This document shows positions 33,377 through 41,306 of a DNA stretch of 64,000 nucleotides, piece after piece. Made by a program: the position numbers and the translations under genes. This DNA is from Chloroflexota bacterium (GTDB lineage Bacteria; Chloroflexota; Anaerolineae; Anaerolineales; Villigracilaceae). The stretch lies in contig JAJYLQ010000020.1 in assembly GCA_021787595.1 (NCBI GenBank), positions 1 through 64,000 on the forward strand, in the 5' to 3' direction. Position 1 is the stretch's first letter, and every line of letters starts with the position of its first letter. The notes beneath the pieces were generated by a model. It searched no databases and was not told where the DNA came from. It saw only the letters and a list, made by a program, of their open reading frames with translations.

Positions 33377-34735
33377 ATGGCAACTCATGTAAATGTAGCG
33401 CCCGCCGCCACACCTGCCAAGCGCAAGATTGACTGGAGTTCGCTTTGGAAAAAGGAAGACTGGTGGGCAGTCTATCTCGGCTTGTTCTTCGTGGTCATCG
33501 CGTATATCGCCATGGCGATAAACCCGAAGAATTCGCCTCTAAACATTGTCAAAGCCGCGACGCCAGCCGTTTGGCCCAAGACTAGCCTGCTGGCTAACCT
33601 TGGCGCCAACTGGGGCAGCTACGTGTTCCTATACGTGTTGCTGCTTGTCCTGACATTGATTGCTTCTCTTCTGATGGGAGAAAAAGCCGGTAACTACATC
33701 AAGGGATTCACTGTGCTGTTCATCCTGGGCCTGCTTACTCTCATCATTGGCACCTGGCAGTTCTTCAATAAATATGGCCTTGAATATCCGTTCTGGGCGC
33801 TAGTCATTGGGATGATCATCGGCAACATCTGGACTTTCCCGGAATGGTTCCAGGCCGCATCCAAGCGCACCGAGTTCTTTATCAAGACTGCCATTGTCCT
33901 GCTGGGCGCGTCGCTTTCCTTTACCGCGGTCGTGCAAGGCGGCGGTTGGGGCTTTCTGGAAGCGCTGATCATCGTGGCCGGCGGTTTCACCGTGGCGTTC
34001 GTCATTGGCAGAGCTTTGGGCTTCGATCAGAAGTTCGCCGCTGTGCTCGGCGCGGGCGCGTCGGTGTGCGGTATCTCCGCTGCGATCGCGATGGGCAGCA
34101 GCGTAAAGGAAGAAGAGAAAAAGATCAGCTATGTTCTCTCGCTGGTCATGATTTATGCCCTGATATTGATCTTCCTGCTGCCGCTGCTGTCTAAAGGCCT
34201 GTTCATGTTGAACGATTACGTGTCGGGAGCATGGATTGGCGGTTCGGAATTGGCGGATGCCGCCGGCCTGGCGAGCGCAGGAATGATCGGTGAAAAAGCT
34301 GTTCAGGCGTTCACGCTGGTGAAACTGAACCGCGACATTATGATCGGCTTCCTGTGCTTCATTTTTGCATGGATCGCCGCAACTTCGTGGGAGAAGAACG
34401 CCGAAGGCAAAGCAGACCCGATGGTGATCTGGTATCGCTTCCCCAAATTCGTCGTTGCCTTCTTCCTCGTCTCGTTCGTCGTCACCTCGTTTGTCGTGAG
34501 CTATACCCAGCCCGTCGTGAATGTACAGTTCATCGCCAATCTAAATACGATCCGTACCTGGTTGTTTGTGATGGCCTTCCTGTGCATTGGGTTGAACATG
34601 AAGTTCAAAGAGATACGAGCGATGGGCAGTAAGCCGTTGATCGCCTTTACGGTCGTTGCGCTGGTCAACGTGATTCTGGGCTTCATTTGCGCGAACCTGT
34701 TCTTCGGAGGCATCCTGGCAGCACCGCTCCACTAA
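33377..34735 (+). CDS. YeiH-family putative sulfate/sulfite exporter
   Basis: The 452-residue, strongly hydrophobic protein matches the YeiH/UPF0324 family (putative sulfate exporters). The central GASVCGISAAIAMGSSVKEEE and SGAWIGGSELADAAGLAS segments are typical of it. Roughly 10-12 transmembrane helices are visible, with an extra N-terminal soluble segment (residues 1-28). Location at the head of a sulfite-reductase operon supports a role with an oxidised sulfur anion or a sulfonate, but direction and substrate are not known. A ribosome site AAGGAG precedes the ATG. Confidence 0.8.
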   Translation: MATHVNVAPAATPAKRKIDWSSLWKKEDWWAVYLGLFFVVIAYIAMAINPKNSPLNIVKAATPAVWPKTSLLANLGANWGSYVFLYVLLLVLTLIASLLMGEKAGNYIKGFTVLFILGLLTLIIGTWQFFNKYGLEYPFWALVIGMIIGNIWTFPEWFQAASKRTEFFIKTAIVLLGASLSFTAVVQGGGWGFLEALIIVAGGFTVAFVIGRALGFDQKFAAVLGAGASVCGISAAIAMGSSVKEEEKKISYVLSLVMIYALILIFLLPLLSKGLFMLNDYVSGAWIGGSELADAAGLASAGMIGEKAVQAFTLVKLNRDIMIGFLCFIFAWIAATSWEKNAEGKADPMVIWYRFPKFVVAFFLVSFVVTSFVVSYTQPVVNVQFIANLNTIRTWLFVMAFLCIGLNMKFKEIRAMGSKPLIAFTVVALVNVILGFICANLFFGGILAAPLH

Positions 34736-34888
34736 CAAACGCGGATTTCTCGCTCAGAGGAAGACGATGTAGTGTTGATGGATCGCAGCAAGGATTACTG
34801 GAGAACCCGGAGGGAAAGCAAGGCCCATGAGTTTTGCTTTCCCTCCAAACTATCAATCTCGGGTGTGATCATAAGGAGGTAGAAAATT

Positions 34889-36076
34889 ATGGCTAAGGAA
34901 TCCAAGACTCCTTTACTGGATCAGCTTGAAGAGGGACCGTGGCCCAGCTTTGTGAAAGAGATCAAGCGGGCGGCCCAAAAGAAGGATTCAGCCAAAGATT
35001 TGCTCGGCCAGCTCGAACGTTCGTATAACGACCGGATTGGCCACTGGAAGCACGGCGGCATCGTCGGCGTGAAAGGATACGGCGGGGGAGTGATCGGCCG
35101 TTATTCCGATCTGCCGGAGGAATTTCCGGCCATTGCCGAGTTCCACACATTCCGCGTCAATATGCCGTCGGCGTGGTTCTACACAACGGATAAGTTACGC
35201 AAGCTCTGCGATGTGTGGGACAAGCACGGCAGCGGATTGACCAACATGCACGGAGCCACCGGCGATATCATCCTGCTCGGCGCTCCAACAGAAGAACTGC
35301 AAGCCTGTTTTGATGATCTGTCCGACATCGGCTTCGACCTGGGCGGCTCGGGCAGTGACATGCGAACGCCCTCCTGCTGTGTGGGGCCTGCCCGTTGCGA
35401 ATTTGCCTGCATTGACACTTTGAACCTGCTGCGTGAGGTCACTCTGGAATTCCAGGATGAACTGCACAGGCCGATGTTCCCCTACAAATCCAAGATCAAG
35501 ATTTCGGGCTGTGCAAACGATTGCGTGGCCGCCGTGGCCCGCTCCGATATTTCGGTCATTGGCACCTGGCGCGATAGCATCCAGGTTGACGATGCCGAGG
35601 TCGCCAATTATGCAAATAGCGGCTTGGACATTCAATCGGAGGTTGCAGACCTGTGCCCGACCGGCTGTATGAAATGGGACGCCGAGGCCAAAAAGCTGAC
35701 CATTGATAACGGCGAATGCAATCGCTGTATGCACTGCATCAATGTGATGTGCAAAGCGCTGCGGCCCGGCAAGGAGAAGGGAGCCACCATCCTGGTGGGC
35801 GGAAAAGCCCCCATCGTGCGCGGCGCCCTGCTTTCCTGGGTGCTCGTTCCGTTCATGAAGATGGATCCCCCGTACACTGAATTCAAGGATTTGGTGCGCC
35901 GCATCTGGGAGTGGTGGGATGAGAACGGCAAGATGCGCGAGCGCCTCGGTGAGTTGATCAACCGCTTGGGCATGCGCACCTTCCTGGAGGCGGTGGGCTT
36001 GCCGCCGGTTCCACAGATGGTCAGTATGCCGCGCGCGAATCCGTACTACTTCTGGGATCCTGAGGAGGTGAAATGA
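34889..36076 (+). CDS. dsrA: Dissimilatory sulfite reductase alpha subunit
   Basis: DsrA with DsrB reduces sulfite using sirohaem and iron-sulfur clusters in the cytoplasm, delivering trisulfide to DsrC. The 395-residue protein has the sirohaem/[4Fe-4S] motif C164-x5-C170 with C208-x3-C212 (SGCANDC). A ferredoxin-like insert carries C256/C260 and the CxxCxxC run at 277-283. [19 protein letters not shown] is a typical substrate-side region. The ATG follows AAGGAGG. It is slightly short for the family but intact. The dsrB start overlaps by 4 bases. Confidence 0.95.
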   Translation: MAKESKTPLLDQLEEGPWPSFVKEIKRAAQKKDSAKDLLGQLERSYNDRIGHWKHGGIVGVKGYGGGVIGRYSDLPEEFPAIAEFHTFRVNMPSAWFYTTDKLRKLCDVWDKHGSGLTNMHGATGDIILLGAPTEELQACFDDLSDIGFDLGGSGSDMRTPSCCVGPARCEFACIDTLNLLREVTLEFQDELHRPMFPYKSKIKISGCANDCVAAVARSDISVIGTWRDSIQVDDAEVANYANSGLDIQSEVADLCPTGCMKWDAEAKKLTIDNGECNRCMHCINVMCKALRPGKEKGATILVGGKAPIVRGALLSWVLVPFMKMDPPYTEFKDLVRRIWEWWDENGKMRERLGELINRLGMRTFLEAVGLPPVPQMVSMPRANPYYFWDPEEVK

Positions 36077-37137
36077 TGGCCGCCCGTACTGACTTTGGCC
36101 CTCCAGATTACAAGGAAATGCTGCCGCCTGTAATCGTCAAGAATTATGGGCAGTGGAAATATCATGAGCAGGTAAAGCCCGGCGTTCTGAAACACGTTGC
36201 CGAGTCCGGCGATGAACTGTACACCGTGCGGGTGGGTTCCGGGCGTCTGGTGAGCACGGACTGGATCCGCGATGTTTGCCAGATCGCCGATCAATTCTGC
36301 GACGGGCATTTGCGTTTCACCAGCCGCCACAACCTGGAATTCCTGATCTCCGATAAAAAACAGGTCGAGCCGCTGATTGCTCACCTGAAGGCACAAGGCT
36401 ATCCAATCGGCGGGACCGGTCACGCCATCAGCAACCCGGTGCACACCCAGGGCTGGATCCATTGTCACACGCCCGCCACCGACGCCTCCGGCATCGTCAA
36501 GTCCGTGATGGATGACCTGTTCGAGTATTTTGCGGATTCGAAACTGCCGGCTTATTGCCGCATTTCGCTGGCTTGCTGCCTCAACATGTGCGGCGCGGTT
36601 CACTGCTCGGATATTGCCATTTTAGGTATTCACCGCAAGCCGCCGAAGATCAATCACGAGGTTGTGCGCGCCAAGTGCGAGATCCCGAATGTGATCGCGG
36701 CCTGCCCGACTGGTGCGATCCGCCCCGACCCCAAGGAAAAGTCCCTCACCGTTAACGAAGAGAAGTGCATGTACTGCGGCAACTGCTACACCATGTGCCC
36801 GGGCATGCCGCTGGCAGACCCGGTCGGTGATGGTGTCTCGATTTGGGTGGGCGGAAAGATCTCCAGCGCGCGCACACCGCCCAAATTCTCGCGTCTGGTC
36901 ATCCCGTATCTGCCCAATAATCCGCCGCGCTGGCCCGAAGTGACCAGTGCCGTCCGCAACATCGTAGAAACGTGGGCGGCCCACGCGCACAAGCACGAAC
37001 GCATGGGCGAGTGGATTGACCGCATCGGCTGGGAACGTTTCTTCAGCCTGACCGGAATCCCGTTCACCATGCAATTGATTGACGACTACACCCTGGCCTC
37101 TGAGACTTATCGCTCCACACCTGCTTTCAAGTGGTAA
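36073..37137 (+). CDS. dsrB: Dissimilatory sulfite reductase beta subunit
   Basis: The 354-residue protein has all hallmarks of catalytic Dsr[28 protein letters not shown] (C131) and [19 protein letters not shown] (C169-x3-C173, sirohaem ligand side). A ferredoxin domain follows, with [17 protein letters not shown] near residue 232. The beta subunit carries the functional sirohaem. The start overlaps the dsrA stop (ATGA) and is served by GGAGGTGA inside dsrA. Nothing is missing. Confidence 0.95.
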   Translation: MMAARTDFGPPDYKEMLPPVIVKNYGQWKYHEQVKPGVLKHVAESGDELYTVRVGSGRLVSTDWIRDVCQIADQFCDGHLRFTSRHNLEFLISDKKQVEPLIAHLKAQGYPIGGTGHAISNPVHTQGWIHCHTPATDASGIVKSVMDDLFEYFADSKLPAYCRISLACCLNMCGAVHCSDIAILGIHRKPPKINHEVVRAKCEIPNVIAACPTGAIRPDPKEKSLTVNEEKCMYCGNCYTMCPGMPLADPVGDGVSIWVGGKISSARTPPKFSRLVIPYLPNNPPRWPEVTSAVRNIVETWAAHAHKHERMGEWIDRIGWERFFSLTGIPFTMQLIDDYTLASETYRSTPAFKW

Positions 37138-37158
37138 GGAGCGGTAAGGAGGTGAATG

Positions 37159-37368
37159 ATGGATGATGAGGTAACAGAAGAATTGAAGAACCGCATCGTC
37201 GAGTTCTTCAAGCAAAAAGGGAAGATGATGACCCACCGTGACGTTGCCAACGGCTTGGGCCTGGACTCAAAATTGGCCAAGAAGGCGCTTACCGAACTGG
37301 TCAATGCCGGCACCCTGGAATTCACGTCCTTTGGCGGCGCCACATTCATTAAGCTGCCCGATGCTTAG
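37159..37368 (+). CDS. dsrD: DsrD, allosteric activator of DsrAB
   Basis: The 69-residue protein is a winged-helix domain of DsrD type (KNRIVEFFKQKGKMMTHRDVANGLGLD, LVNAGTLEFTSFGGATFIKL). DsrD stimulates sulfite reduction by DsrAB. It is found mainly in organisms that reduce sulfite or sulfate and is generally absent from sulfur oxidisers, so it points to the reductive direction. The start follows AAGGAGGTGA. The ATG at 37156 is an alternative. Confidence 0.9.
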   Translation: MDDEVTEELKNRIVEFFKQKGKMMTHRDVANGLGLDSKLAKKALTELVNAGTLEFTSFGGATFIKLPDA

Positions 37369-37409
37369 TAGTGAGTGCTTCGAACCATAAAAACTGTTAG
37401 GAGGTTTAT

Positions 37410-37727
37410 ATGCCTTTATTGGATTTGGCTGGGACGCAAGTGGAGGTGGACGAGGATGGTTTCATCCAGGATCCTGCCTCCTGGTCAGAGATGCTTGCGG
37501 CCGCGCTGGCCAAGATGGAAGATGTCGAAAACCTGACCGAGGATCATTGGAAGGTGATCAAGTACCTGCGGACCTACTACCAGCAGTTTGGTATTGCTCC
37601 CATGGTTCGCAAACTGTGCAAGGAGACCGGCTACGATCTCAAGGCAATTTACGAACTGTTTCCCAGTGGGCCGGCCAAGGGCGCTTGTAAGATCGCCGGC
37701 CTGCCGAAACCGACCGGCTGCGTCTGA
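37410..37727 (+). CDS. dsrC: DsrC sulfur carrier protein
   Basis: DsrC receives the sulfur from DsrAB as a trisulfide on two C-terminal cysteines, which DsrMKJOP-type complexes later reduce. The 105-residue protein ends ACKIAGLPKPTGCV, giving the diagnostic Cys-x10-Cys pair with the last Cys next to the C-terminus. The rest (HWKVIKYLRTYYQQFGIAPMVRKL, LYELFPSGPAKGACK-like) is typical. GGAGG lies upstream. A hairpin after the gene (37803-37843) could raise its transcript level relative to the downstream genes. Confidence 0.95.
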   Translation: MPLLDLAGTQVEVDEDGFIQDPASWSEMLAAALAKMEDVENLTEDHWKVIKYLRTYYQQFGIAPMVRKLCKETGYDLKAIYELFPSGPAKGACKIAGLPKPTGCV

Positions 37728-37802
37728 TCTCACCTCTGCAACTCTGGAGCGCGGACTTTAACCTGCAATTTGACGCGGATTGAAGTCTGCATTAGGGATT
37801 CA

Positions 37803-37843
37803 AAAGGGATGGGGGCTTGCACTCCATCCCTTTCTTTATCTTA
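37803..37843 (+). terminator. Partial terminator or processing hairpin after dsrC
   Basis: AAAGGGATGG (37803-37812) pairs with CCATCCCTTT (37824-37833), followed by CTTTATCTTA. The U-rich tract is interrupted, so partial read-through to dsrM is expected. This fits the high demand for DsrC seen in other organisms. Confidence 0.55.
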
Positions 37844-37938
37844 CGAGATGCTGTGGACGATCCTATCCAGATCGCCGTGTTGTACGTGAACGCGAGTGAG
37901 TGTAGAGTTTTTATTAAGAAGCGATATTGTGAGGCTGT

Positions 37939-38682
37939 ATGGACGCGAGCGACATCCTTTGGACTTTCCTGTCATTATTCTTTATTGGCTTGGCATACTT
38001 CTCGGTCATTACCTTCGTGGCCGGCATGTTATGGAAACTGATCGGTTATCTGCGCACACCGATGCCTCTGCCTCATGCGCTCACGCCTGCGCCCAAGACA
38101 GAAGGCGGCGCCATCCTGCGGGTTCTGGGCGAGGTGACGATCTTTCGGAGTTTATTCAAAGCGGATAAATGGTTGTGGGCCGGGGCCTGGGTATTTCATA
38201 TTGCCCTGGCGGCTGTGCTCTTTCGCCATCTGCGCTATTTCACTTATCCCGTGCCTGGCCTCATTTTGTATATGCAGAATGTGGCTTTGTTCTTTGGCTG
38301 CTTGTTTGGGGCGGCGATCTTGTTTTTGTTCTGGCGGCGATTGGCTCTGCCGCGCACCTTATACATCTCGAACATCCCGGATTATTTTGTGCTGGTGTTG
38401 CTGGGCTTGATTGCCGGCTCCGGCCTCACCCTCAACTACTGGCTGCATGTTGACATTGTGGATGTCAAGGGCTTCATCCTGGGATTGATGACGCTGCATC
38501 CGGTCGAAGTTCCCAGGTACCCGCTCTTTCTCTTCCACCTGTTCCTCGTCCTGATCCTGATGCTTTATTTCCCGTTCAGCAAATTACTGCACGCGGGCGG
38601 AGTCATCTTCAGCCCGTCGCGCAGCCAGCCGTATCAAATCCAGCAGCGCGGGAAGCGCTACGTCAACCCTCTGGAGCGTTAA
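37939..38682 (+). CDS. dsrM: DsrM, cytochrome b-type membrane subunit
   Basis: The 247-residue protein has about five to six transmembrane helices and resembles the NarI/DsrM family of haem b subunits that pass electrons between menaquinol and the DsrK side. Candidate haem-ligand histidines lie in VFHIALAAVLFRHLRYF and in the helix near YPLFLFHLFLVLILM. A cytoplasmic end (SPSRSQPYQIQQRGKRYVNPLER) follows the last helix. It stands directly before dsrK, as usual. Confidence 0.85.
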   Translation: MDASDILWTFLSLFFIGLAYFSVITFVAGMLWKLIGYLRTPMPLPHALTPAPKTEGGAILRVLGEVTIFRSLFKADKWLWAGAWVFHIALAAVLFRHLRYFTYPVPGLILYMQNVALFFGCLFGAAILFLFWRRLALPRTLYISNIPDYFVLVLLGLIAGSGLTLNYWLHVDIVDVKGFILGLMTLHPVEVPRYPLFLFHLFLVLILMLYFPFSKLLHAGGVIFSPSRSQPYQIQQRGKRYVNPLER

Positions 38683-38690
38683 GAGTATCC

Positions 38691-40136
38691 ATGGCCAAGT
38701 TTGATGAAACTCCCATCGTAAAAGATCCCGCTGTGAATGGCGTGTTGTCGGCGCCAAAGCTTCGCGAGCATGCTTCCGCAGAGGTTCGCTGCCATCCCAG
38801 CAAGCCTAAGGATACTGCCGCGATTGACCTGCCCACCGAACGCGTCCCCGATTGGCAGGAGCGCGCCGTTGCCAAGCTTGGAGAATTGCTCGAGAAGAAC
38901 AAGGCGCTGCGCGTCTATATGGACATCTGCGTCCGCTGCGGGGCCTGTACCGACAAATGCCCGTTCTTTTTGGGGACGGGCGACCCGCAGAATTTTCCGG
39001 TGGCGCGCGCTGAACTGATGCGAAAAGTCTACCGCCGCTACTTCACTCCGGCGGGTCTTTTCCCGGACCTCGGAGAGGCTGCCGATTTCGACGAGGAAAT
39101 GCTCCAGAAGTGGTACACCTACTTCTATCAATGCTCGGAATGCCGGCGCTGTTCGGTCTTTTGCCCGTACGGGATCGATACCGCCGAGATCACCATCGCT
39201 GCCCGAGAGATCATGGCTTCGATTGGCGTCGCCACCAAGTATGTAACGGAGGTGGTCGCAAAAGTTTACTCGACGGGCAATAATCTCGGCATCCCGCCTG
39301 CCGGATGGAAGGATAACTGCGAGTTCCTCGAGAGCGATGTCAAAGAAGAAACTGGCCTTTCGGTCCGTTTTCCCGTAGACGAGAAAGGCGCCGAGGTGCT
39401 GCTCGTGCCTCCCTCCGCCGACAACTTTGCCAACACCGACACGATGATCGGCTATGGAAAGTTGTTCCATTTCTTGGGCGTCAGTTGGACGACCAGCACG
39501 TATTGCAATGAGGCGGGCAACTTCGGCCTCTTTCTCAATTTCGCCAACCTGAAAAAAGTCAACCGCCGCATTCTCGATGCGGCCCGCGACCTGGGCGTCA
39601 AGACCATCATCTGGGGCGAATGCGGGCATGCCTGGCGCGCTGGCATTTACACGCCCACTCTCAACGGCCCGATGGACGATTTCGAGCCGCCTTATCCTTA
39701 TCACATCAGCCAGTACATCGTGGACATGCTTCACAAGGGCGCCTTCGAGGGGCACATTGATAAATCTGCCAATGATGAATACCTCGTTACCTATCACGAT
39801 CCATGCCAGTCGGCCCGCGCCGGTTATCTCATCGAGGAACCGCGCGAGATCATCCGTGCCGTCTGCAACCGTTTTGTGGAAATGCCGGATGGCACCATCC
39901 GCCAGAAAACCTTTTGCTGCGGCGCCGGCAACGGACTGCTGACTGATGAGATCATGCCCATCCGCATGGCAGGCGGCAAGCCGCGCGCCATGGCGGTTAA
40001 ACACACCGGAGCCAATTACCTGGCGACGGTCTGCGCGATCTGTAAGGCGCAGTTGCCGGAGTCCATGCACTATTGGGATGTGCCTGTCAAGGTGGGCGGC
40101 GTGATTGATTTGTTGGCGCGCGCCATCAAGATGTGA
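38691..40136 (+). CDS. dsrK: DsrK, HdrD-like iron-sulfur subunit
   Basis: The 481-residue protein is cytoplasmic and related to heterodisulfide reductase HdrD. It has two [4Fe-4S] ferredoxin motifs (C80, C83, C86 and C90 in DICVRCGACTDKC, and YQCSECRRCSVFCPYG) and C-terminal CCG-type motifs (YHDPCQSAR, TFCCGAGNGL, TVCAICKAQL) for the non-cubane cluster that reduces the DsrC trisulfide. The start 9 bases after dsrM indicates co-transcription. The order dsrM-K-J is conserved. Confidence 0.92.
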   Translation: MAKFDETPIVKDPAVNGVLSAPKLREHASAEVRCHPSKPKDTAAIDLPTERVPDWQERAVAKLGELLEKNKALRVYMDICVRCGACTDKCPFFLGTGDPQNFPVARAELMRKVYRRYFTPAGLFPDLGEAADFDEEMLQKWYTYFYQCSECRRCSVFCPYGIDTAEITIAAREIMASIGVATKYVTEVVAKVYSTGNNLGIPPAGWKDNCEFLESDVKEETGLSVRFPVDEKGAEVLLVPPSADNFANTDTMIGYGKLFHFLGVSWTTSTYCNEAGNFGLFLNFANLKKVNRRILDAARDLGVKTIIWGECGHAWRAGIYTPTLNGPMDDFEPPYPYHISQYIVDMLHKGAFEGHIDKSANDEYLVTYHDPCQSARAGYLIEEPREIIRAVCNRFVEMPDGTIRQKTFCCGAGNGLLTDEIMPIRMAGGKPRAMAVKHTGANYLATVCAICKAQLPESMHYWDVPVKVGGVIDLLARAIKM

Positions 40137-40150
40137 GTTCGGAGCCTTTG

Positions 40151-40447
40151 ATGCGTAAAGTAGCTTTGTCTTTGGTTGCCGTTGGTATCCTGCTCCTGGT
40201 CGCGGCTTGGTATCCGCACTATGTGGAAAAGCCGGTCAAGGATGGAAAAGGACCTTTATCTGTTTATGTTGACCCCAGTCTGTCGGCTCCCGAATATCAC
40301 AGCCCACTGGACTGGTGGGAACTGCATCATGCAGATATTCTGAATCGCGGCGATTTGACCCAATCCGATTGTTTGCAGTGCCATGATCCTGAAAGGTCCT
40401 GCAACCACTGCCACCGCTATGTGGGCGTGGCGGAGATCACTCCCTGA
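40151..40447 (+). CDS. dsrJ: DsrJ-like periplasmic cytochrome c with two CxxCH motifs
   Basis: The 98-residue protein has an N-terminal membrane anchor (ALSLVAVGILLLVAAWYP) and a short extracytoplasmic part with CLQCH and CNHCH near the C-terminus. Family DsrJ normally binds three haems, and only two CxxCH sites are visible here, so it is either a shortened DsrJ or one with an atypical third site. HADILNRGD precedes the haem region, as in DsrJ. A GTG at 40133 overlapping dsrK is an alternative start, but GGAG before 40151 supports the ATG. Confidence 0.78.
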   Translation: MRKVALSLVAVGILLLVAAWYPHYVEKPVKDGKGPLSVYVDPSLSAPEYHSPLDWWELHHADILNRGDLTQSDCLQCHDPERSCNHCHRYVGVAEITP

Positions 40448-40471
40448 ACGATCCGGGCGAATGGTTGAAAT

Positions 40472-40924
40472 ATGACAACGACGAATCCTTCTCAAACACC
40501 AAGACCATCGGTCTTCACCGCACGCCGCCAGTTCATTCAACTTGGCCTGGCAGCGGTTGGTGCAGTCTGGTTGGGGACCTGGCTGCAGTCGCTCCTGTTC
40601 CCTTCGCAGAATACTTCACAAGCGGCCCAGCCGGTTTCTTTTCCGCTGGCTGATCTGCCGGTGGGCGGGACCAAAGCGATCAGCTATGGCGGCCTGCCTG
40701 TCCTGGTATTGCGTACGCCGGAAGATTTGCGCGCGTTCTCTCTGGTCTGCACACATCTCGGTTGTACGGTCCAGTGGCAGGCGGGTGGAAAGGAATTCTA
40801 TTGTCCCTGTCATGGCGGCCGCTACGATGAATTTGGCGATGTGCTGTCCGGCCCGCCTCCAATTCCGCTGGAACAAATCCCAGTGCAGGTGAAAGGGCAA
40901 ACGGTAACGGTCGGTGAGATGTGA
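40472..40924 (+). CDS. Rieske [2Fe-2S] protein with Tat signal
   Basis: The 150-residue protein has a Tat-like signal (ARRQFIQLGLAAVGAVW) and a Rieske domain with ligands C93 and H95 (CTHLGC) and C111 and H114 (CPCHGG), plus the disulfide pair C98 and C113. Rieske proteins move electrons in quinol-oxidising complexes. One inside a dsr operon is not part of the standard DsrMKJOP complex, so it probably serves the Mo-family module that follows. No cytochrome b partner of bc1 type is in the operon. Confidence 0.85.
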   Translation: MTTTNPSQTPRPSVFTARRQFIQLGLAAVGAVWLGTWLQSLLFPSQNTSQAAQPVSFPLADLPVGGTKAISYGGLPVLVLRTPEDLRAFSLVCTHLGCTVQWQAGGKEFYCPCHGGRYDEFGDVLSGPPPIPLEQIPVQVKGQTVTVGEM

Positions 40925-40937
40925 TGGATAAAATAAC

Positions 40938-41306
40938 ATGAAATACTTCCTGATCCTTTTCGGTGCGCTACTCTTGTGCGTGTCTTTATTGCTGGGAACA
41001 CCCTCGTCAACGAAGGCGTTGCCCGAATACGCGGCTCAAACCGGCGAACCGTGTGCAACCTGCCATGTCAGTCCATCGGGAGGTGGGCCGCGCACCCCGC
41101 GCGGTCTGGCGTGGGTGGCTTTGGGCAAGACGGGCAATGTGCCGGATTTGACGCAGTCGCTGGAAATACTGGGGGTCAAGCTCAGCGTGGATTCGGCTTA
41201 TTACACGGTGGCAAATTCCCAGGTCCAGGCGGCGGAAGTGTTAAACGCCGCGCCGGCTCAAGGTCAAAAATTATTCCGTTGGCTGAGTCAACATGACGGC
41301 AATTGA
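40938..41306 (+). CDS. Small secreted monohaem c-type cytochrome
   Basis: The 122-residue protein has a signal peptide (FLILFGALLLCVSLLLG) and a single haem site CATCH (C39-H43) early in the mature part. The tail (KLSVDSAYYTVANSQVQAAEVLNAAP) shows no further haem site. I do not recognise the family. It overlaps the next gene by 14 bases and probably carries electrons to or from the complex encoded there. Confidence 0.75.
   Translation: MKYFLILFGALLLCVSLLLGTPSSTKALPEYAAQTGEPCATCHVSPSGGGPRTPRGLAWVALGKTGNVPDLTQSLEILGVKLSVDSAYYTVANSQVQAAEVLNAAPAQGQKLFRWLSQHDGN

Noticed and set aside
38679-40070. 463-codon minus-strand frame opposite dsrK
   Set aside because: It is an antisense shadow of dsrK, whose iron-sulfur motifs are unambiguous.
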